Below are positions 54,516 to 64,000 of a DNA stretch of 64,000 nucleotides, piece after piece. Numbering within the stretch: the stretch's first letter is position 1; the number at the start of each line of letters is the position of its first letter. Made by a program: the position numbers and the translations under genes. The DNA comes from Klebsiella terrigena (GTDB lineage Bacteria > Pseudomonadota > Gammaproteobacteria > Enterobacterales > Enterobacteriaceae). The stretch lies in assembly GCF_006539725.1 (NCBI RefSeq), contig NZ_BJNO01000001.1, forward strand, positions 62,001-126,000, in the 5' to 3' direction. Under the pieces are notes generated by a model. That model made no database searches. It had not been told where the DNA came from and saw nothing but the letters and a program-made list of their open reading frames with translations.

Positions 54516-55712
54516 TCAGGGGCGCTGGCCAAACTCGCAGCTGTGCTGGGTCCAGCGGCGCGCCTGCTCGCTCAGGGTGAAGCCCAGCCCGTGACGTTCA
54601 GAAACCCACATCCGCCCATCGCGCAGCTCAAGCTGCTCGTTAAACAGCGGGTTTAGCCACTCGAAATGCTCCAGCCACGGCTCTAGCGGGTAGGCGGCGG
54701 CGAGGTGCAGATGCACTTCCATCGCAAAATGCGGGGCCAGCTTGCGGCCATGCTTCGCCGCCAGATCCATAATCTTGAGGAAAGGGGAGATACCGCCGAC
54801 GCGCGGGGCGTCCGGCTGCACGAAGTCGCAGGCGTTGCCGAGGATAAGCTGTTCGTGTTCGCGGAAGCTGGTCAGCATCTCCCCGGTTGCAATCGGCGTA
54901 TCCAGCGCGGCGGCCAGCTGCGCGTGGCCTTCGATATCGTAAGCGTCGAGCGGCTCCTCAATCCAGATCAGGTTAAACTGTTCCATTTTACGCCCCATGC
55001 GAATGGCGGTTTCCCGGTCCCACTGCTGGTTGGCGTCAACCATCAGCGGGAAATCGGGGCCCAGCGCTTCACGCACCGCCGTCAGGCGACGGATATCCTC
55101 GGCGGTGTTCGGCTGGCCCACCTTCAGCTTGATCCCGCCGATGCCGTTTTCCCGCGAGATGGCGACGTTTTTCAGCACCTGATCCAGCGGCGTATGCAGG
55201 AAGCCGCCGGAAGTGTTGTAGCACTGTACCGAATCGCGATGGGAGCCGAGCAGCTTCGCCAGCGGCAGCCCGGCGCGTTTGGCTTTCATATCCCACAGCG
55301 CAATATCAAGCGGAGAGATGGCCTGTACCGCCATGCCGCTGCGCCCGACGGAGGCGCCCGCCCACAGCAGTTTGGTGTAGATCTTGTCGATATCGTTGGG
55401 GTCTTCACCGAGCAGATTATCGGCAATCTCTTTGGCATGAGCGTAAATTCCCTGGCCTCCCGCGCGCTTGGAATAGCTAAAACCTACCCCTTCGAAACCG
55501 TCGCGGGAGCGAATTTCGGCGATGATAATCGCGACTTCGGTGAGCGGTTTTTGCCGCCCGGTGAGGACTTTGGCATCGCTGACCGGCGTGGCTAAGGGGA
55601 GAAAAGCCAGGGAGAGCTTAACGTGCTCAATACGGTCGCCGGTTTCGGCGGCGGTTTTGACGCCGGTGGTTTTGGCGTAGGTCACGGAGCTGGAATTGGC
55701 GCTGGTGGTCAT
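54516..55712 (-). CDS. L-talarate/galactarate dehydratase (enolase superfamily)
   Basis: A 398-residue enzyme, the length of Salmonella TalrD/GalrD (STM3697) and very similar throughout. It dehydrates L-talarate or galactarate to 5-keto-4-deoxy-D-glucarate and can interconvert the two acids. Visible are GIGGIKLKVGQP (the KxK base), LMVDANQQWD (Asp), WIEEPLDA and PIATGEMLTS (Glu ligands), and the second base His region LAPHFAMEVHLH. The pathway would continue with the aldolase GarL encoded elsewhere. It is divergent from a GntR-type LacI regulator, with two operator-like sites between them. Confidence 0.95.
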   Translation of the reverse strand: MTTSANSSSVTYAKTTGVKTAAETGDRIEHVKLSLAFLPLATPVSDAKVLTGRQKPLTEVAIIIAEIRSRDGFEGVGFSYSKRAGGQGIYAHAKEIADNLLGEDPNDIDKIYTKLLWAGASVGRSGMAVQAISPLDIALWDMKAKRAGLPLAKLLGSHRDSVQCYNTSGGFLHTPLDQVLKNVAISRENGIGGIKLKVGQPNTAEDIRRLTAVREALGPDFPLMVDANQQWDRETAIRMGRKMEQFNLIWIEEPLDAYDIEGHAQLAAALDTPIATGEMLTSFREHEQLILGNACDFVQPDAPRVGGISPFLKIMDLAAKHGRKLAPHFAMEVHLHLAAAYPLEPWLEHFEWLNPLFNEQLELRDGRMWVSERHGLGFTLSEQARRWTQHSCEFGQRP

Positions 55713-55736
55713 GGCATGTTCCTTACGAGTTATAAA

Positions 55737-55752
55737 ATGTTTGCGCTAACAT
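55737..55752. promoter_or_regulatory. GntR/LacI-type operator near the dehydratase start
   Basis: ATGTT-TGCGCT-AACAT is a near-palindrome (7 of 8 pairs) of the ATGTTA-x4-TAACAT type bound by GntR-subfamily LacI regulators. It lies 25 bases upstream of the dehydratase ATG. Confidence 0.5.
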
Positions 55753-55890
55753 TTTTAATCCAGCTTTAATGTTTCGACCACAGGAGTGCGTTTAATTTGT
55801 ACAAACGATCACAACTTTAGGTTATTAGTGGTAAAATTATGCAAGTGACATCACGATCCAAAACAATCTGTGAAATAGCACAACTATTAA

Positions 55891-55906
55891 TGATAGCGAT
55901 AACATT
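55891..55906. promoter_or_regulatory. Second GntR/LacI-type operator near the regulator gene
   Basis: ATGATAGCGATAACAT keeps the TAACAT half and GCG core of the site at 55737. The spacing of 154 bases between centres could support looping by a tetrameric LacI-family protein. The 304-base gap (55713-56016) contains no gene. Confidence 0.45.
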
Positions 55907-56016
55907 TTATCTCTCAGGTTATTGATTCTCATGCAGATGCGCGGGCGGGTGCTGGCAATTGGCTGGGGCATCATCAATAATGCCCGTTGGGAACGACTCA
56001 ACACAGGGGCTTAGCC

Positions 56017-57021
56017 GTGAAAAGCAGAAAACCGACGCGCGTGCCGACGCTGGATGATGTTGCCCGCACGGCGGGGTTATCATCAATGACGGTCAGTCGG
56101 GCGCTAAATACGCCGCAGCTGGTGCGGCCTAAAACGGTGGAAAAGGTGCTGCAGGCGGTGCAGGCCACGGGCTACATTCCCAATGCGCTGGCCGGCGGAT
56201 TGGCTTCGCGACGCAGCCGGCTGATTGCCGTCGTGGTTCCGCAAATCAACAACAATATGTTTGTCGACACCATCCAGGCGCTGAGCGATACCCTTGCGGC
56301 GCGCGGCTACCATATGCTGCTGTGCGTCGCGGGCTACAGTCGGGAGACCGAAGCGGAGCTGGTGGCAACCCTGCTCTCCCGTCGCCCGGACGGGGTCGTG
56401 CTGACCGGCATTCAGCATGCGCCGGCGCTAAAGAGAACCATCCTCAACGCCGCCATCCCGGTGGTGGAGATTTGGGACCTGACCCCGACGCCGCTGGATA
56501 TGCTGGTGGGCTTTTCGCATGAGAAAGTTGGCGAGACGATAGGCGAGTTTTTGCTGCACAAGGGCTATCGACGCCCGGGGCTGTTGTGGGCAGGGGACGC
56601 GCGAGCGGCGCTGCGTAAGCAGGGGCTGTGCGCCCGGCTGGTCAAAGGCGGTATGAGCGATGTGCATCAGGTGGCGGTGCCGCTTCCCGCCTCGCTTGCG
56701 CTGGGGCGCAGCGGCCTGGCCCAGCTGCTTGACGCCGGCGAGTTCGATATTATCGTCTGCAGTTCCGATACCCTGGCGCAGGGGGCAATAATGGAGGCGG
56801 AAAGCCGCGGCCTGCGCGTGCCGAAGGATTTAGCGGTAATGGGCTTCGGCGATCTGGATTTTGCCGCCAGCAACCGACCGGCGATTACCACCGTAAGCGT
56901 CGATCGCCAGGCGATTGGCGAACGCGCGGCAACCCTCCTCGCCGACCGTATTGAAGGCGTGGGGGAAGGGGAAGCAATTATCGATCTGGGCTATCATTTG
57001 CTGGAGCGAGAGTCGGCGTAG
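56017..57021 (+). CDS. LacI-family regulator, GntR subfamily
   Basis: About 334 residues. The N-terminal helix-turn-helix is PTLDDVARTAGLSSMTVSRALNTPQLVRPKTVEKVLQAVQATGYIPNALAGGLASRRS (about residues 9-66), with the hinge just after. A periplasmic-binding-like effector domain follows (LIAVVVPQINNNMFVDTIQALSDTL). I chose GTG 56017 because AGGGG lies seven bases upstream; the frame extends to a TTG at 55987. It is divergent from the talarate/galactarate dehydratase gene and probably represses it until a sugar acid binds. A short imperfect stem and T-run follow the stop. Confidence 0.9.
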   Translation: MKSRKPTRVPTLDDVARTAGLSSMTVSRALNTPQLVRPKTVEKVLQAVQATGYIPNALAGGLASRRSRLIAVVVPQINNNMFVDTIQALSDTLAARGYHMLLCVAGYSRETEAELVATLLSRRPDGVVLTGIQHAPALKRTILNAAIPVVEIWDLTPTPLDMLVGFSHEKVGETIGEFLLHKGYRRPGLLWAGDARAALRKQGLCARLVKGGMSDVHQVAVPLPASLALGRSGLAQLLDAGEFDIIVCSSDTLAQGAIMEAESRGLRVPKDLAVMGFGDLDFAASNRPAITTVSVDRQAIGERAATLLADRIEGVGEGEAIIDLGYHLLERESA

Positions 57022-57098
57022 GCACGCCGTTAAATAGCGCGCGACGGGCTTTTTTCCGGCTTTCACCCGACACCCGACGTTTACCGTGGAGGCCGAAC

Positions 57099-57716
57099 AT
57101 GATCACCGTCTATGGCGTACCGGGCTGGGGGTCGGCAATCAGCGAGCTGATGCTGACGCTGGCCGAAATCCCGTACCACTTTGTTAACGTTGAGGGTTTT
57201 GATAAACCCGGACCGCAGCGCGACAGCCTGATGCAGATAAACCCGCTGTGTCAGGTACCCACCCTTAAGCTGGCGGACGGCAGCGTGATGAGCGAATCTG
57301 CCGCGATTGCCTTAACCATCCTCGACCAGCGGCCGGACCTCGCGCCCGAGCCAGGAACGCCGCAGCGACACCCGTTTCAGCGCCTGCTGATTTGGTTGGT
57401 TGCCAACGTCTATCCCACCTTCACCTACGCGGATTACCCTGAGCGCTGGGCGGCTGATGCACCGCAGCAGCTGCGGGAAAACTGCGTGAACTATCGCCAG
57501 TCGCTCTACCTGTGGCTCGAGCAGCAGCTCGTCGCCGGCCCCTACGCGCTGGGCGAGCGGATAAGCCTGCTGGACTGCTATATCGCGGTCATGTGCTCGT
57601 GGGGGCCGGGGCGGGAGTGGTTTGAAGCGCACACGCCGAAATTCGTCGCCGTCGCGGATGCGGTATATCAACGCGCCGAGCTGGAGGCGGTATTACGCCG
57701 CAACGAGCTGATTTAA
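57099..57716 (+). CDS. Glutathione S-transferase family protein
   Basis: A 205-residue GST. The thioredoxin-like N-domain is about residues 1-80, with GVPGWGSAISELMLTLAEIPY giving the likely catalytic Ser, NPLCQVPTLKLADG with the cis-Pro, and SVMSESAAIAL with the Ser that binds gamma-glutamate. The helical C-domain has GPYALGERISLLDCYIAVM. It resembles bacterial beta- or xi-like GSTs of unassigned substrate. GTGGAGG lies 8 bases before the ATG. It lies between the LacI regulator and pptA. Confidence 0.88.
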   Translation: MITVYGVPGWGSAISELMLTLAEIPYHFVNVEGFDKPGPQRDSLMQINPLCQVPTLKLADGSVMSESAAIALTILDQRPDLAPEPGTPQRHPFQRLLIWLVANVYPTFTYADYPERWAADAPQQLRENCVNYRQSLYLWLEQQLVAGPYALGERISLLDCYIAVMCSWGPGREWFEAHTPKFVAVADAVYQRAELEAVLRRNELI

Positions 57717-57784
57717 GGCACAAAATGAAAACCGGCGCGCCCGGGCTGTGGTAGTTTTATCGTTCTGACAATAAGGAGTCTGCT

Positions 57785-58012
57785 ATGCCGCATGTTGATA
57801 TTAAGTGTTTTCCTCGCGAGCTGAATGATGAGCAAAAAACGGCGCTGGCCGCCGATATCACCGCCGTATTAGTGCAGCACCTGAACAGCAAGGAGAGCTC
57901 GGTGAGCGTGGCCCTGAAGCAGGTTGACCCGAGCGACTGGCAGCAGGTATGGGACAGCGAAATCGCTCCGCAGATGGCGCAGCTGATTAAGAAACCCGGT
58001 TACAACATGTAG
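57785..58012 (+). CDS. pptA: 4-oxalocrotonate tautomerase-family protein PptA
   Basis: A 75-residue protein matching E. coli PptA (YdcE, 77 residues). The catalytic N-terminal Pro is exposed after removal of Met ([13 protein letters not shown]). [27 protein letters not shown] is well conserved. It tautomerises phenylenolpyruvate-like compounds in vitro, and the natural substrate is unknown. AAGGAG precedes the ATG. In E. coli pptA also lies in the ydc-ync chromosomal area but with different neighbours. Confidence 0.94.
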   Translation: MPHVDIKCFPRELNDEQKTALAADITAVLVQHLNSKESSVSVALKQVDPSDWQQVWDSEIAPQMAQLIKKPGYNM

Positions 58013-58048
58013 CTGCTTCGGTTTCCCGAAGGCGGTACTCAGCGCCTG

Positions 58049-58085
58049 CCCGGGCGACAAAAGCCGCTGCTCTTTGTCGCCCGGG
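58049..58085. terminator. Long hairpin between convergent pptA and porin genes
   Basis: CCCGGGCGACAAA and TTTGTCGCCCGGG form a perfect 13-bp stem with an 11-base loop, 37 bases after pptA and 35 bases after the porin stop. It has no external U-run. Confidence 0.6.
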
Positions 58086-58119
58086 CCGAACGGTTCGCCG
58101 CTTACCCGGGACTCACGCC

Positions 58120-59778
<1,659 letters not shown>

Positions 59779-61161
59779 TTACATGGCGTGATTTTCGCCG
59801 CCGGCGGACGGGCTTTCCGGCGGCGCACGGCGACCGGCGTCGAGATCGGCGCGGATCTGCTCGTAATCATCGTCGAGACGATAGAAGCGGCCAATCCACA
59901 GCATCGACGCGACAATCAGCAGCGCCGGGATGTAGAGATAGCAGGCTTTAATCGCCAGCATCGCGCTCTCGTTCTGCGCCTGATTGGCGACGTAGCCGCC
60001 GGAAGAGAGCAGTACGCCGGTAATCGCTCCCGCACCGGCCATGGCAACTTTGCCGAAGAAACCGTTGATTGAGGTTAAAATTCCCGCCGTGTTGATGCCG
60101 GTTTTCCACACGCCGTAATCCACCGGATCGGCCTGCATGGAGAAGTAAATGGCGGTACGCTGGCCGGCGCCCAGGGACAGCACAATCGCCCCGGCAATCA
60201 GCCCCCAGCTATTGACGCCCGCAGCCATCATCATGCCCATGCCGACAAGGTTAATGGCGCTGGCAATCAGGTAGACGTGACGCTTTTTCATCCGCCTGGC
60301 GAGCAGCGGCACGGTGAGAGTGCCCAGCAGCGGAACGAAGGTGGAGATCCCGGCGACGATGGCCGTCAGATCGTTGTTGCCCACGTAGTAGTGGAAGAAG
60401 TAAACCAGCGCGCCGGTCTGGAAGAAGAACGCCCCCCACATCAGGAAAATATTGCTGGCGAATACCCACCATGGACGGTTGGCACGCAGGCTGACCCAGG
60501 CGCGTTTCAAAGTCATTCGTTCCTGGGTAATGCTGATGTTCTCCTTAACGTTGCGGAAGCTAACCAGCAGGAAGAACGTCGCAATGACGCCGAAAATGAC
60601 CGCGGTATAGAAGAAGCCGTGGGCCTGGCTGCCCTTGCCCAACGCGCCAACCAGCGGCAGGGTCGCTACGGCAACAATCGTGGCGCCGAGGGAGCCCAGT
60701 AGAATTCGCACCGCCGAGAGGGTGGTTCGCTCACGCGAATCGCTGGTCAGGAACGGCAGCATCGCGCAGAACGGAATATTGACCAGCGTATAGAGAAACG
60801 ACAGGCACAGATAGGTGATGAAGGCGTAAAGCAGCTTGCCGGTAGTGCCGAAATCCGGCACGTAGAAGGCCAAAACGCACAGCAGCCCGAAGGGGACTGC
60901 GCCAAGCAGCAGATAGGGACGACAGCGCCCCCAGCGGGTGGTGGTGTTATCAATCACCAGCCCCATCAGCACGTCGGCGACGCCATCCACCAGGCGGGTC
61001 ACGAGGAACATCAGGCCGACATAATAGGCGGGAAGCCCCATTACGTCGGTGTAAAAGAACATCAGATACAGAGAGATAAGCTGCCACACGAGGTTGCAGG
61101 AGAGGTCGGCGATGCCGTAGCCCAGGCGCTGCCGCCACAGGCTAAAGGTTGTTTCTGCCAT
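59779..61161 (-). CDS. GPH-family (MelB-like) glycoside/cation symporter
   Basis: A 460-residue transporter with 12 predicted helices. LGYGIADLSCNLVWQLISLYLMFFYTDVMGLPAYYVGLMFLVTRLVDGVADVLMGLVIDNTTTRWGRCRPYLL carries the family's cation-site Asp residues and DP/RWGR loop. SMQADPVDYGVWKTG is the conserved C-terminal half. The frame is open to 61236, but ATG 61161 fits the family start. It lies 42 bases upstream of the porin gene and 25 bases downstream of the GH78 gene on the minus strand, forming one operon. Confidence 0.93.
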   Translation of the reverse strand: MAETTFSLWRQRLGYGIADLSCNLVWQLISLYLMFFYTDVMGLPAYYVGLMFLVTRLVDGVADVLMGLVIDNTTTRWGRCRPYLLLGAVPFGLLCVLAFYVPDFGTTGKLLYAFITYLCLSFLYTLVNIPFCAMLPFLTSDSRERTTLSAVRILLGSLGATIVAVATLPLVGALGKGSQAHGFFYTAVIFGVIATFFLLVSFRNVKENISITQERMTLKRAWVSLRANRPWWVFASNIFLMWGAFFFQTGALVYFFHYYVGNNDLTAIVAGISTFVPLLGTLTVPLLARRMKKRHVYLIASAINLVGMGMMMAAGVNSWGLIAGAIVLSLGAGQRTAIYFSMQADPVDYGVWKTGINTAGILTSINGFFGKVAMAGAGAITGVLLSSGGYVANQAQNESAMLAIKACYLYIPALLIVASMLWIGRFYRLDDDYEQIRADLDAGRRAPPESPSAGGENHAM

Positions 61162-61186
61162 AAAATATGCTCGCTTATTGTTGTTG

Positions 61187-62758
61187 TTAAAGTCCGTACT
61201 GGCGAATAAACCAGGCCGGGGTACAGCTCCACGCATGGCAATAGCTGTTGATCAGCTTGCTGCCATACGGGGAAAAGTCAGGTTGCTCCGGGTCAAAAAT
61301 CTCCCAGAAGGTGTCGGCGCCGTAATCGACCATCGCCCCCCAGTAGGCTTTGATCTCCGCGATGGCCTCGTCGCGTAGCCCGCACTGCAGCAGGGCGGCG
61401 ACAAAGTGGTGGCGCAGGTAGGGGGTATTCATGGCGATGGCCGGGGGATTTTCCCGTAAATTGCGCATTATTTCCCGGCGCTGCTCTGCGCTGCCGATTT
61501 CCGCCAGCACCAGCCAGATCTGCGAGGCCCAGGACACCTGTCGCCCGGCGCCGCTAACGAAAAAACCCCGTTCCGGGTCCCAAAGCTCGCGCTGGGCCGC
61601 CGCTTTTAGAGCCTGCAGACGATCGCCGAGCGCAGCTGCCAGCTCGGGTTCAAAACGTTCTGCCAGCCAGATAGCGCGCTGCAGGCAGTAAATCAGCACG
61701 CCCTGCGCCGCGGCCTGTTTATTCAGCGACGCCTGCCAGTCGATAAAGACCCACCAGTCGTCGCTATCGCGCACCAGACCGGCGTCATCGCAGCGGGTCA
61801 GCGCCAGCTCAACCTGGCGGCGCGCCGTTGGCCACAGCTGCTGAGCGGTGGCGCTATCGCCGGTGCTTTGCAGATAGCCGTAGAGAACATCTACGAAAAA
61901 GAGCGAATAATCAAAGAGAAAAGTATCGTCGGCGATCACATCTGGCTGGACAAAGACGTTGGCGGAGACCATGCCGTCCTCCCGGGTATGGCCGGCAAAG
62001 AGGTACAGGCAGCGGCGAACCAGGTCGTGGTGGGTAAAGGTGACGTCGTTAACCAGCGCCTGCAGGCGTAAATCGCCAAGCCACAGGCGGCGGTCGCGTT
62101 TAGGCCCATCTTCGAAAACCTCCTGCATACAGTTTTTCAAGGTCACTACCGAGACCCGGTCGATAGCCTGTAGCTGCGGGTCCGTCGCGGTACCGGGCAG
62201 GCAGGTTTCGCTCGCTGAGGTCACGGCATTCAGCCGAATTTGTCCAACCCGCAGGCGGAATTTCTGCGATACGGCCTTCACCTCCACCTTCAGGTAGCGA
62301 AAGCAGTAGCGGCGGGGCAGGTTAACCTCTGCGGGCAGCACGTCGAGCCACAGGTCCTGCTGCTGCAGCCAGCTGCTGCTCAGCCAGCCCTGATATTCGC
62401 TGAACGGCTCGCAGACTTCGCTGAGGGTTTCGCCGAAGGTAAAGTGCAGATGGGCCGGGGCATCCGGCGGGCTGCCGACGGCGGAGCAGGCGAAAGAGAG
62501 GTAGCCGACGTAGTGGCTGCCGAAATCAATAATAAAGCTGTCACCGCTGGTCAGCTCGCGCTGATAAAGCGCTTCGGGCGTGCTGACCGGCTGCGCCCGC
62601 CAGCCAAAGATGGCCTGCGGATCGACGTGGGCGTCGATAACCGCCTGCGGTGGGTAAGCCCGGCTGCTGAGCGCCGGCCTGAGCGCCTCGGCGGCGCGTA
62701 AAAAGTCCTCGTGGCGGGTCATCGTGACCTCAGAGTTGTGCTGGATAGCCTGTGACAT
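61187..62758 (-). CDS. Glycoside hydrolase family 78-like alpha-L-rhamnosidase
   Basis: A 523-residue cytoplasmic (no signal peptide) protein. The N-terminal third is a beta-sandwich. The (alpha/alpha)6 barrel opens with the GH78 motif EDGPKRDRRLWLGDLR (about residues 215-230), which holds catalytic acid and substrate contacts. WWVFIDWQASLNKQAAAQ and DTFWEIFDPEQPDFSPYGSKLINSYCHAWSCTPAWFI are the usual later segments. Start ATG 62758 has AGAGGA six bases upstream. It is first of a three-gene operon with a GPH symporter and a ScrY-like porin, so it probably hydrolyses an imported rhamnoside. Confidence 0.88.
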   Translation of the reverse strand: MSQAIQHNSEVTMTRHEDFLRAAEALRPALSSRAYPPQAVIDAHVDPQAIFGWRAQPVSTPEALYQRELTSGDSFIIDFGSHYVGYLSFACSAVGSPPDAPAHLHFTFGETLSEVCEPFSEYQGWLSSSWLQQQDLWLDVLPAEVNLPRRYCFRYLKVEVKAVSQKFRLRVGQIRLNAVTSASETCLPGTATDPQLQAIDRVSVVTLKNCMQEVFEDGPKRDRRLWLGDLRLQALVNDVTFTHHDLVRRCLYLFAGHTREDGMVSANVFVQPDVIADDTFLFDYSLFFVDVLYGYLQSTGDSATAQQLWPTARRQVELALTRCDDAGLVRDSDDWWVFIDWQASLNKQAAAQGVLIYCLQRAIWLAERFEPELAAALGDRLQALKAAAQRELWDPERGFFVSGAGRQVSWASQIWLVLAEIGSAEQRREIMRNLRENPPAIAMNTPYLRHHFVAALLQCGLRDEAIAEIKAYWGAMVDYGADTFWEIFDPEQPDFSPYGSKLINSYCHAWSCTPAWFIRQYGL

Positions 62759-62961
62759 ACTGCGTCCTCTACGTTTATTTATCCGCAGCATAAGACGCCG
62801 CCGCCCGCGTCAACCACTCTGGCAATGCCAACGCACCGCGGGAAATGGCACTGATGGTGTGATGGGCTGGTTGGCGATCACAATTCCATAAATCTGGCTC
62901 GTGAGAGCCGGTAAAATGCATTATCTTGCCCCTGCGCCGTATGCCGTTTTGGACTTCATTA

Positions 62962-63786
62962 ATGATGACACTGACCGTTGAGTATTATTTCGCCCATCCG
63001 CAGGACAAGCTGGCGATGTACGCCAGCGACCCCGAAGATAACAGCCATGAACATAGCCACGAGTTTGCTGAACTGGTGATCGTCGAGCACGGGCATGGTC
63101 TGCACGTTATTAACGGCCGACCGCTGTATATTCAGCAGGGGGACGTTTTTTACGTGCAGCCGGGGGACGTGCATTATTATGATGAGCTCGGAACGCTCAA
63201 GTTAATCAACGTGCTGATTAACCCTTTCGTTGAATTTCATTATTTGCAGAATGTTGATGCGCTATTACGCAAATTCTCCGCACAGCAGGCTTCCTGCTAT
63301 GGCTGGCTGGCCCCTGATACCCGCCATATCTGTAAGGGGCTGGTTGAGAAGATATTCTCGGCGGATTTTCAGCGCAGTGAAAACAGCGCGCTGCGCGAGG
63401 CGACTTTCTTTCAGCTGGCGACGACGATACTGCATGCTGAAAGTGAAGCCGAATATAGCAACACAAAATATAAATTACATAAATTACTCACCTGGTTGCA
63501 GGACCACTGTTTTGAAGAGCATAACTGGCAGCTGCTGGCCGATAAATTTCACCTGACCACCCGCACCGCCTTTCGCCATATTAAAGAAGCGACCGGATTA
63601 ACCCCGGATAATTATATAAAACGCCTGCGCCTGGTTTCAGCGAGGGTAAAGCTGCGCGAAACCGATATGACCATTACCGAAGTGGCCTATTTATGCGGCT
63701 TCGCCAACAGCAACCACTTTACCACCCTCTATAAAAAGGTTTTTGGCCTCACTCCCAGCGAAGACCGGCGCCGGCTGCAGCGCTGA
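62962..63786 (+). CDS. AraC-family regulator (RhaS/RhaR-like)
   Basis: About 274 residues. An N-terminal cupin sensing domain (HEHSHEFAELVIVEHGHGLHVINGRPLYIQQGDVFYVQPGDVHYYDE, about residues 30-75) resembles RhaS/RhaR. The C-terminal double helix-turn-helix has WQLLADKFHLTTRTAFRHIKEATGLTPDNYIKRLRL and ITEVAYLCGFANSNHFTTLYKKVFGLTPSEDR. The start is uncertain: ATGs at 62926, 62941, 62962 and 62965 are in frame, and none has a strong Shine-Dalgarno sequence. It is divergent from the GH78 operon and probably activates it in response to rhamnose or a derivative. Confidence 0.9.
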   Translation: MMTLTVEYYFAHPQDKLAMYASDPEDNSHEHSHEFAELVIVEHGHGLHVINGRPLYIQQGDVFYVQPGDVHYYDELGTLKLINVLINPFVEFHYLQNVDALLRKFSAQQASCYGWLAPDTRHICKGLVEKIFSADFQRSENSALREATFFQLATTILHAESEAEYSNTKYKLHKLLTWLQDHCFEEHNWQLLADKFHLTTRTAFRHIKEATGLTPDNYIKRLRLVSARVKLRETDMTITEVAYLCGFANSNHFTTLYKKVFGLTPSEDRRRLQR

Positions 63787-63811
63787 GCCAGCCGCTGCGT
63801 CAGCGGCTGGC
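63787..63811. terminator. Hairpin between convergent AraC and alkylation-repair genes
   Basis: GCCAGCCGCTG-CGT-CAGCGGCTGGC is a perfect 11-bp stem with a 3-base loop, starting directly after the AraC stop and covering the stop codon of the minus-strand gene. It has no U-run. Confidence 0.5.
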
Positions 63812-64000
63812 GTGGGCTAAATTGCGCATTGCGCGCTGGCAAATACGCGCAGTAGCCGGGGACGGTGATTCGCACAGCCAGCGGGCGCAGAGCGTCTGCA
63901 CCCAGTCGGGGCTATCTTTCCCCGCGTCATTGAGCCAGTTGGCGACGGAATCCTGCACGTAGACCGAGGGGTCGGCGCGCAGCGGGGAGAGGATCGCCAG
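63800..64000 (-). CDS. DNA alkylation repair protein (HEAT-like repeat), C-terminal fragment
   Basis: The last 66 residues of a gene that continues beyond the window. [32 protein letters not shown] is the repeat typical of AlkC/AlkD-type HEAT-like DNA glycosylases (D-P-S-x-YV-x-x-SVAN-x-LND-x-x-KD-x-P). The ending LAHASR is short. The frame is uninterrupted from the window edge to TGA at 63802-63800. The type (AlkC or AlkD) cannot be decided from this part. Confidence 0.75.
   Translation of the reverse strand: MAILSPLRADPSVYVQDSVANWLNDAGKDSPDWVQTLCARWLCESPSPATARICQRAMRNLAHASR

Overview
The window looks like a chromosomal segment of a Klebsiella/Raoultella-type enterobacterium. It is GC-rich, and from opgD to ansP it follows the Escherichia coli K-12 ydc-ync gene order: opgD-rimL-ydcK-tehAB-ydcL-ydcO-sutR-rlhA-yncJ-ydcR-ydcSTUV-patD-yncL-ortT-ydcY-ydcZ-mnaT-curA-yncD-yncE-ansP. 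Accessory blocks absent from that E. coli order are slotted between backbone genes. I saw no rRNA, tRNA, insertion sequence, prophage or CRISPR array. These identifications rest on recalled family sequences and motifs, not on a database search.

Layout. 1-1017: the end of a methionine-type aminotransferase and a solitary amino-acid binding protein. 1207-6195: periplasmic glucan protein OpgD, RimL, the beta-helix protein YdcK and tellurite resistance TehAB. 6192-11960: an accessory block with a peptidase T paralogue, a DppA-like binding protein, lipoprotein YdcL, a DMT exporter and an AraC regulator. 11940-16411: YdcO, SutR, rRNA hydroxylase RlhA and YncJ, with the relic of an AraC gene before sutR. 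16574-19106: a cyanide-insensitive-type bd oxidase operon ending in a 41-residue protein. 19421-26490: YdcR, the YdcSTUV polyamine-type ABC importer and PatD, which act together in putrescine/GABA catabolism.

26491-28694 is a low-GC island of very small genes: a 40-residue membrane protein, a 97-residue protein, YncL and the toxin OrtT, plus a candidate small RNA. Next comes an alpha/beta hydrolase whose promoter overlaps an almost ideal LexA box, then an aldehyde dehydrogenase, a second DppA-like binding protein, YdcY, YdcZ, MnaT, an XRE-cupin regulator sharing an operator with mnaT, and CurA. A relic-like 600-base gap is followed by rihA, which sits where mcbR lies in E. coli, then yncD/yncE with paired Fur-like boxes, a small lipoprotein and ansP.

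43256-64000 is mostly catabolic. It holds a LysR/cupin divergent pair, a P-loop kinase and an eight-gene operon (45407-52940). That operon has the components of the Bacillus subtilis ytmI/yxe S-alkylcysteine salvage pathway: two flavin monooxygenases, an N-deacetylase, an N-acetyltransferase and an amino-acid ABC importer with two binding proteins. It is followed by a galactarate/talarate cluster (MFS, TalrD/GalrD, GntR-type LacI regulator with two candidate operators), a glutathione S-transferase, PptA, and a rhamnoside-type cluster (ScrY-like porin, GPH symporter, GH78 hydrolase, RhaS/RhaR-like regulator). The window ends in a truncated HEAT-like DNA alkylation repair gene.
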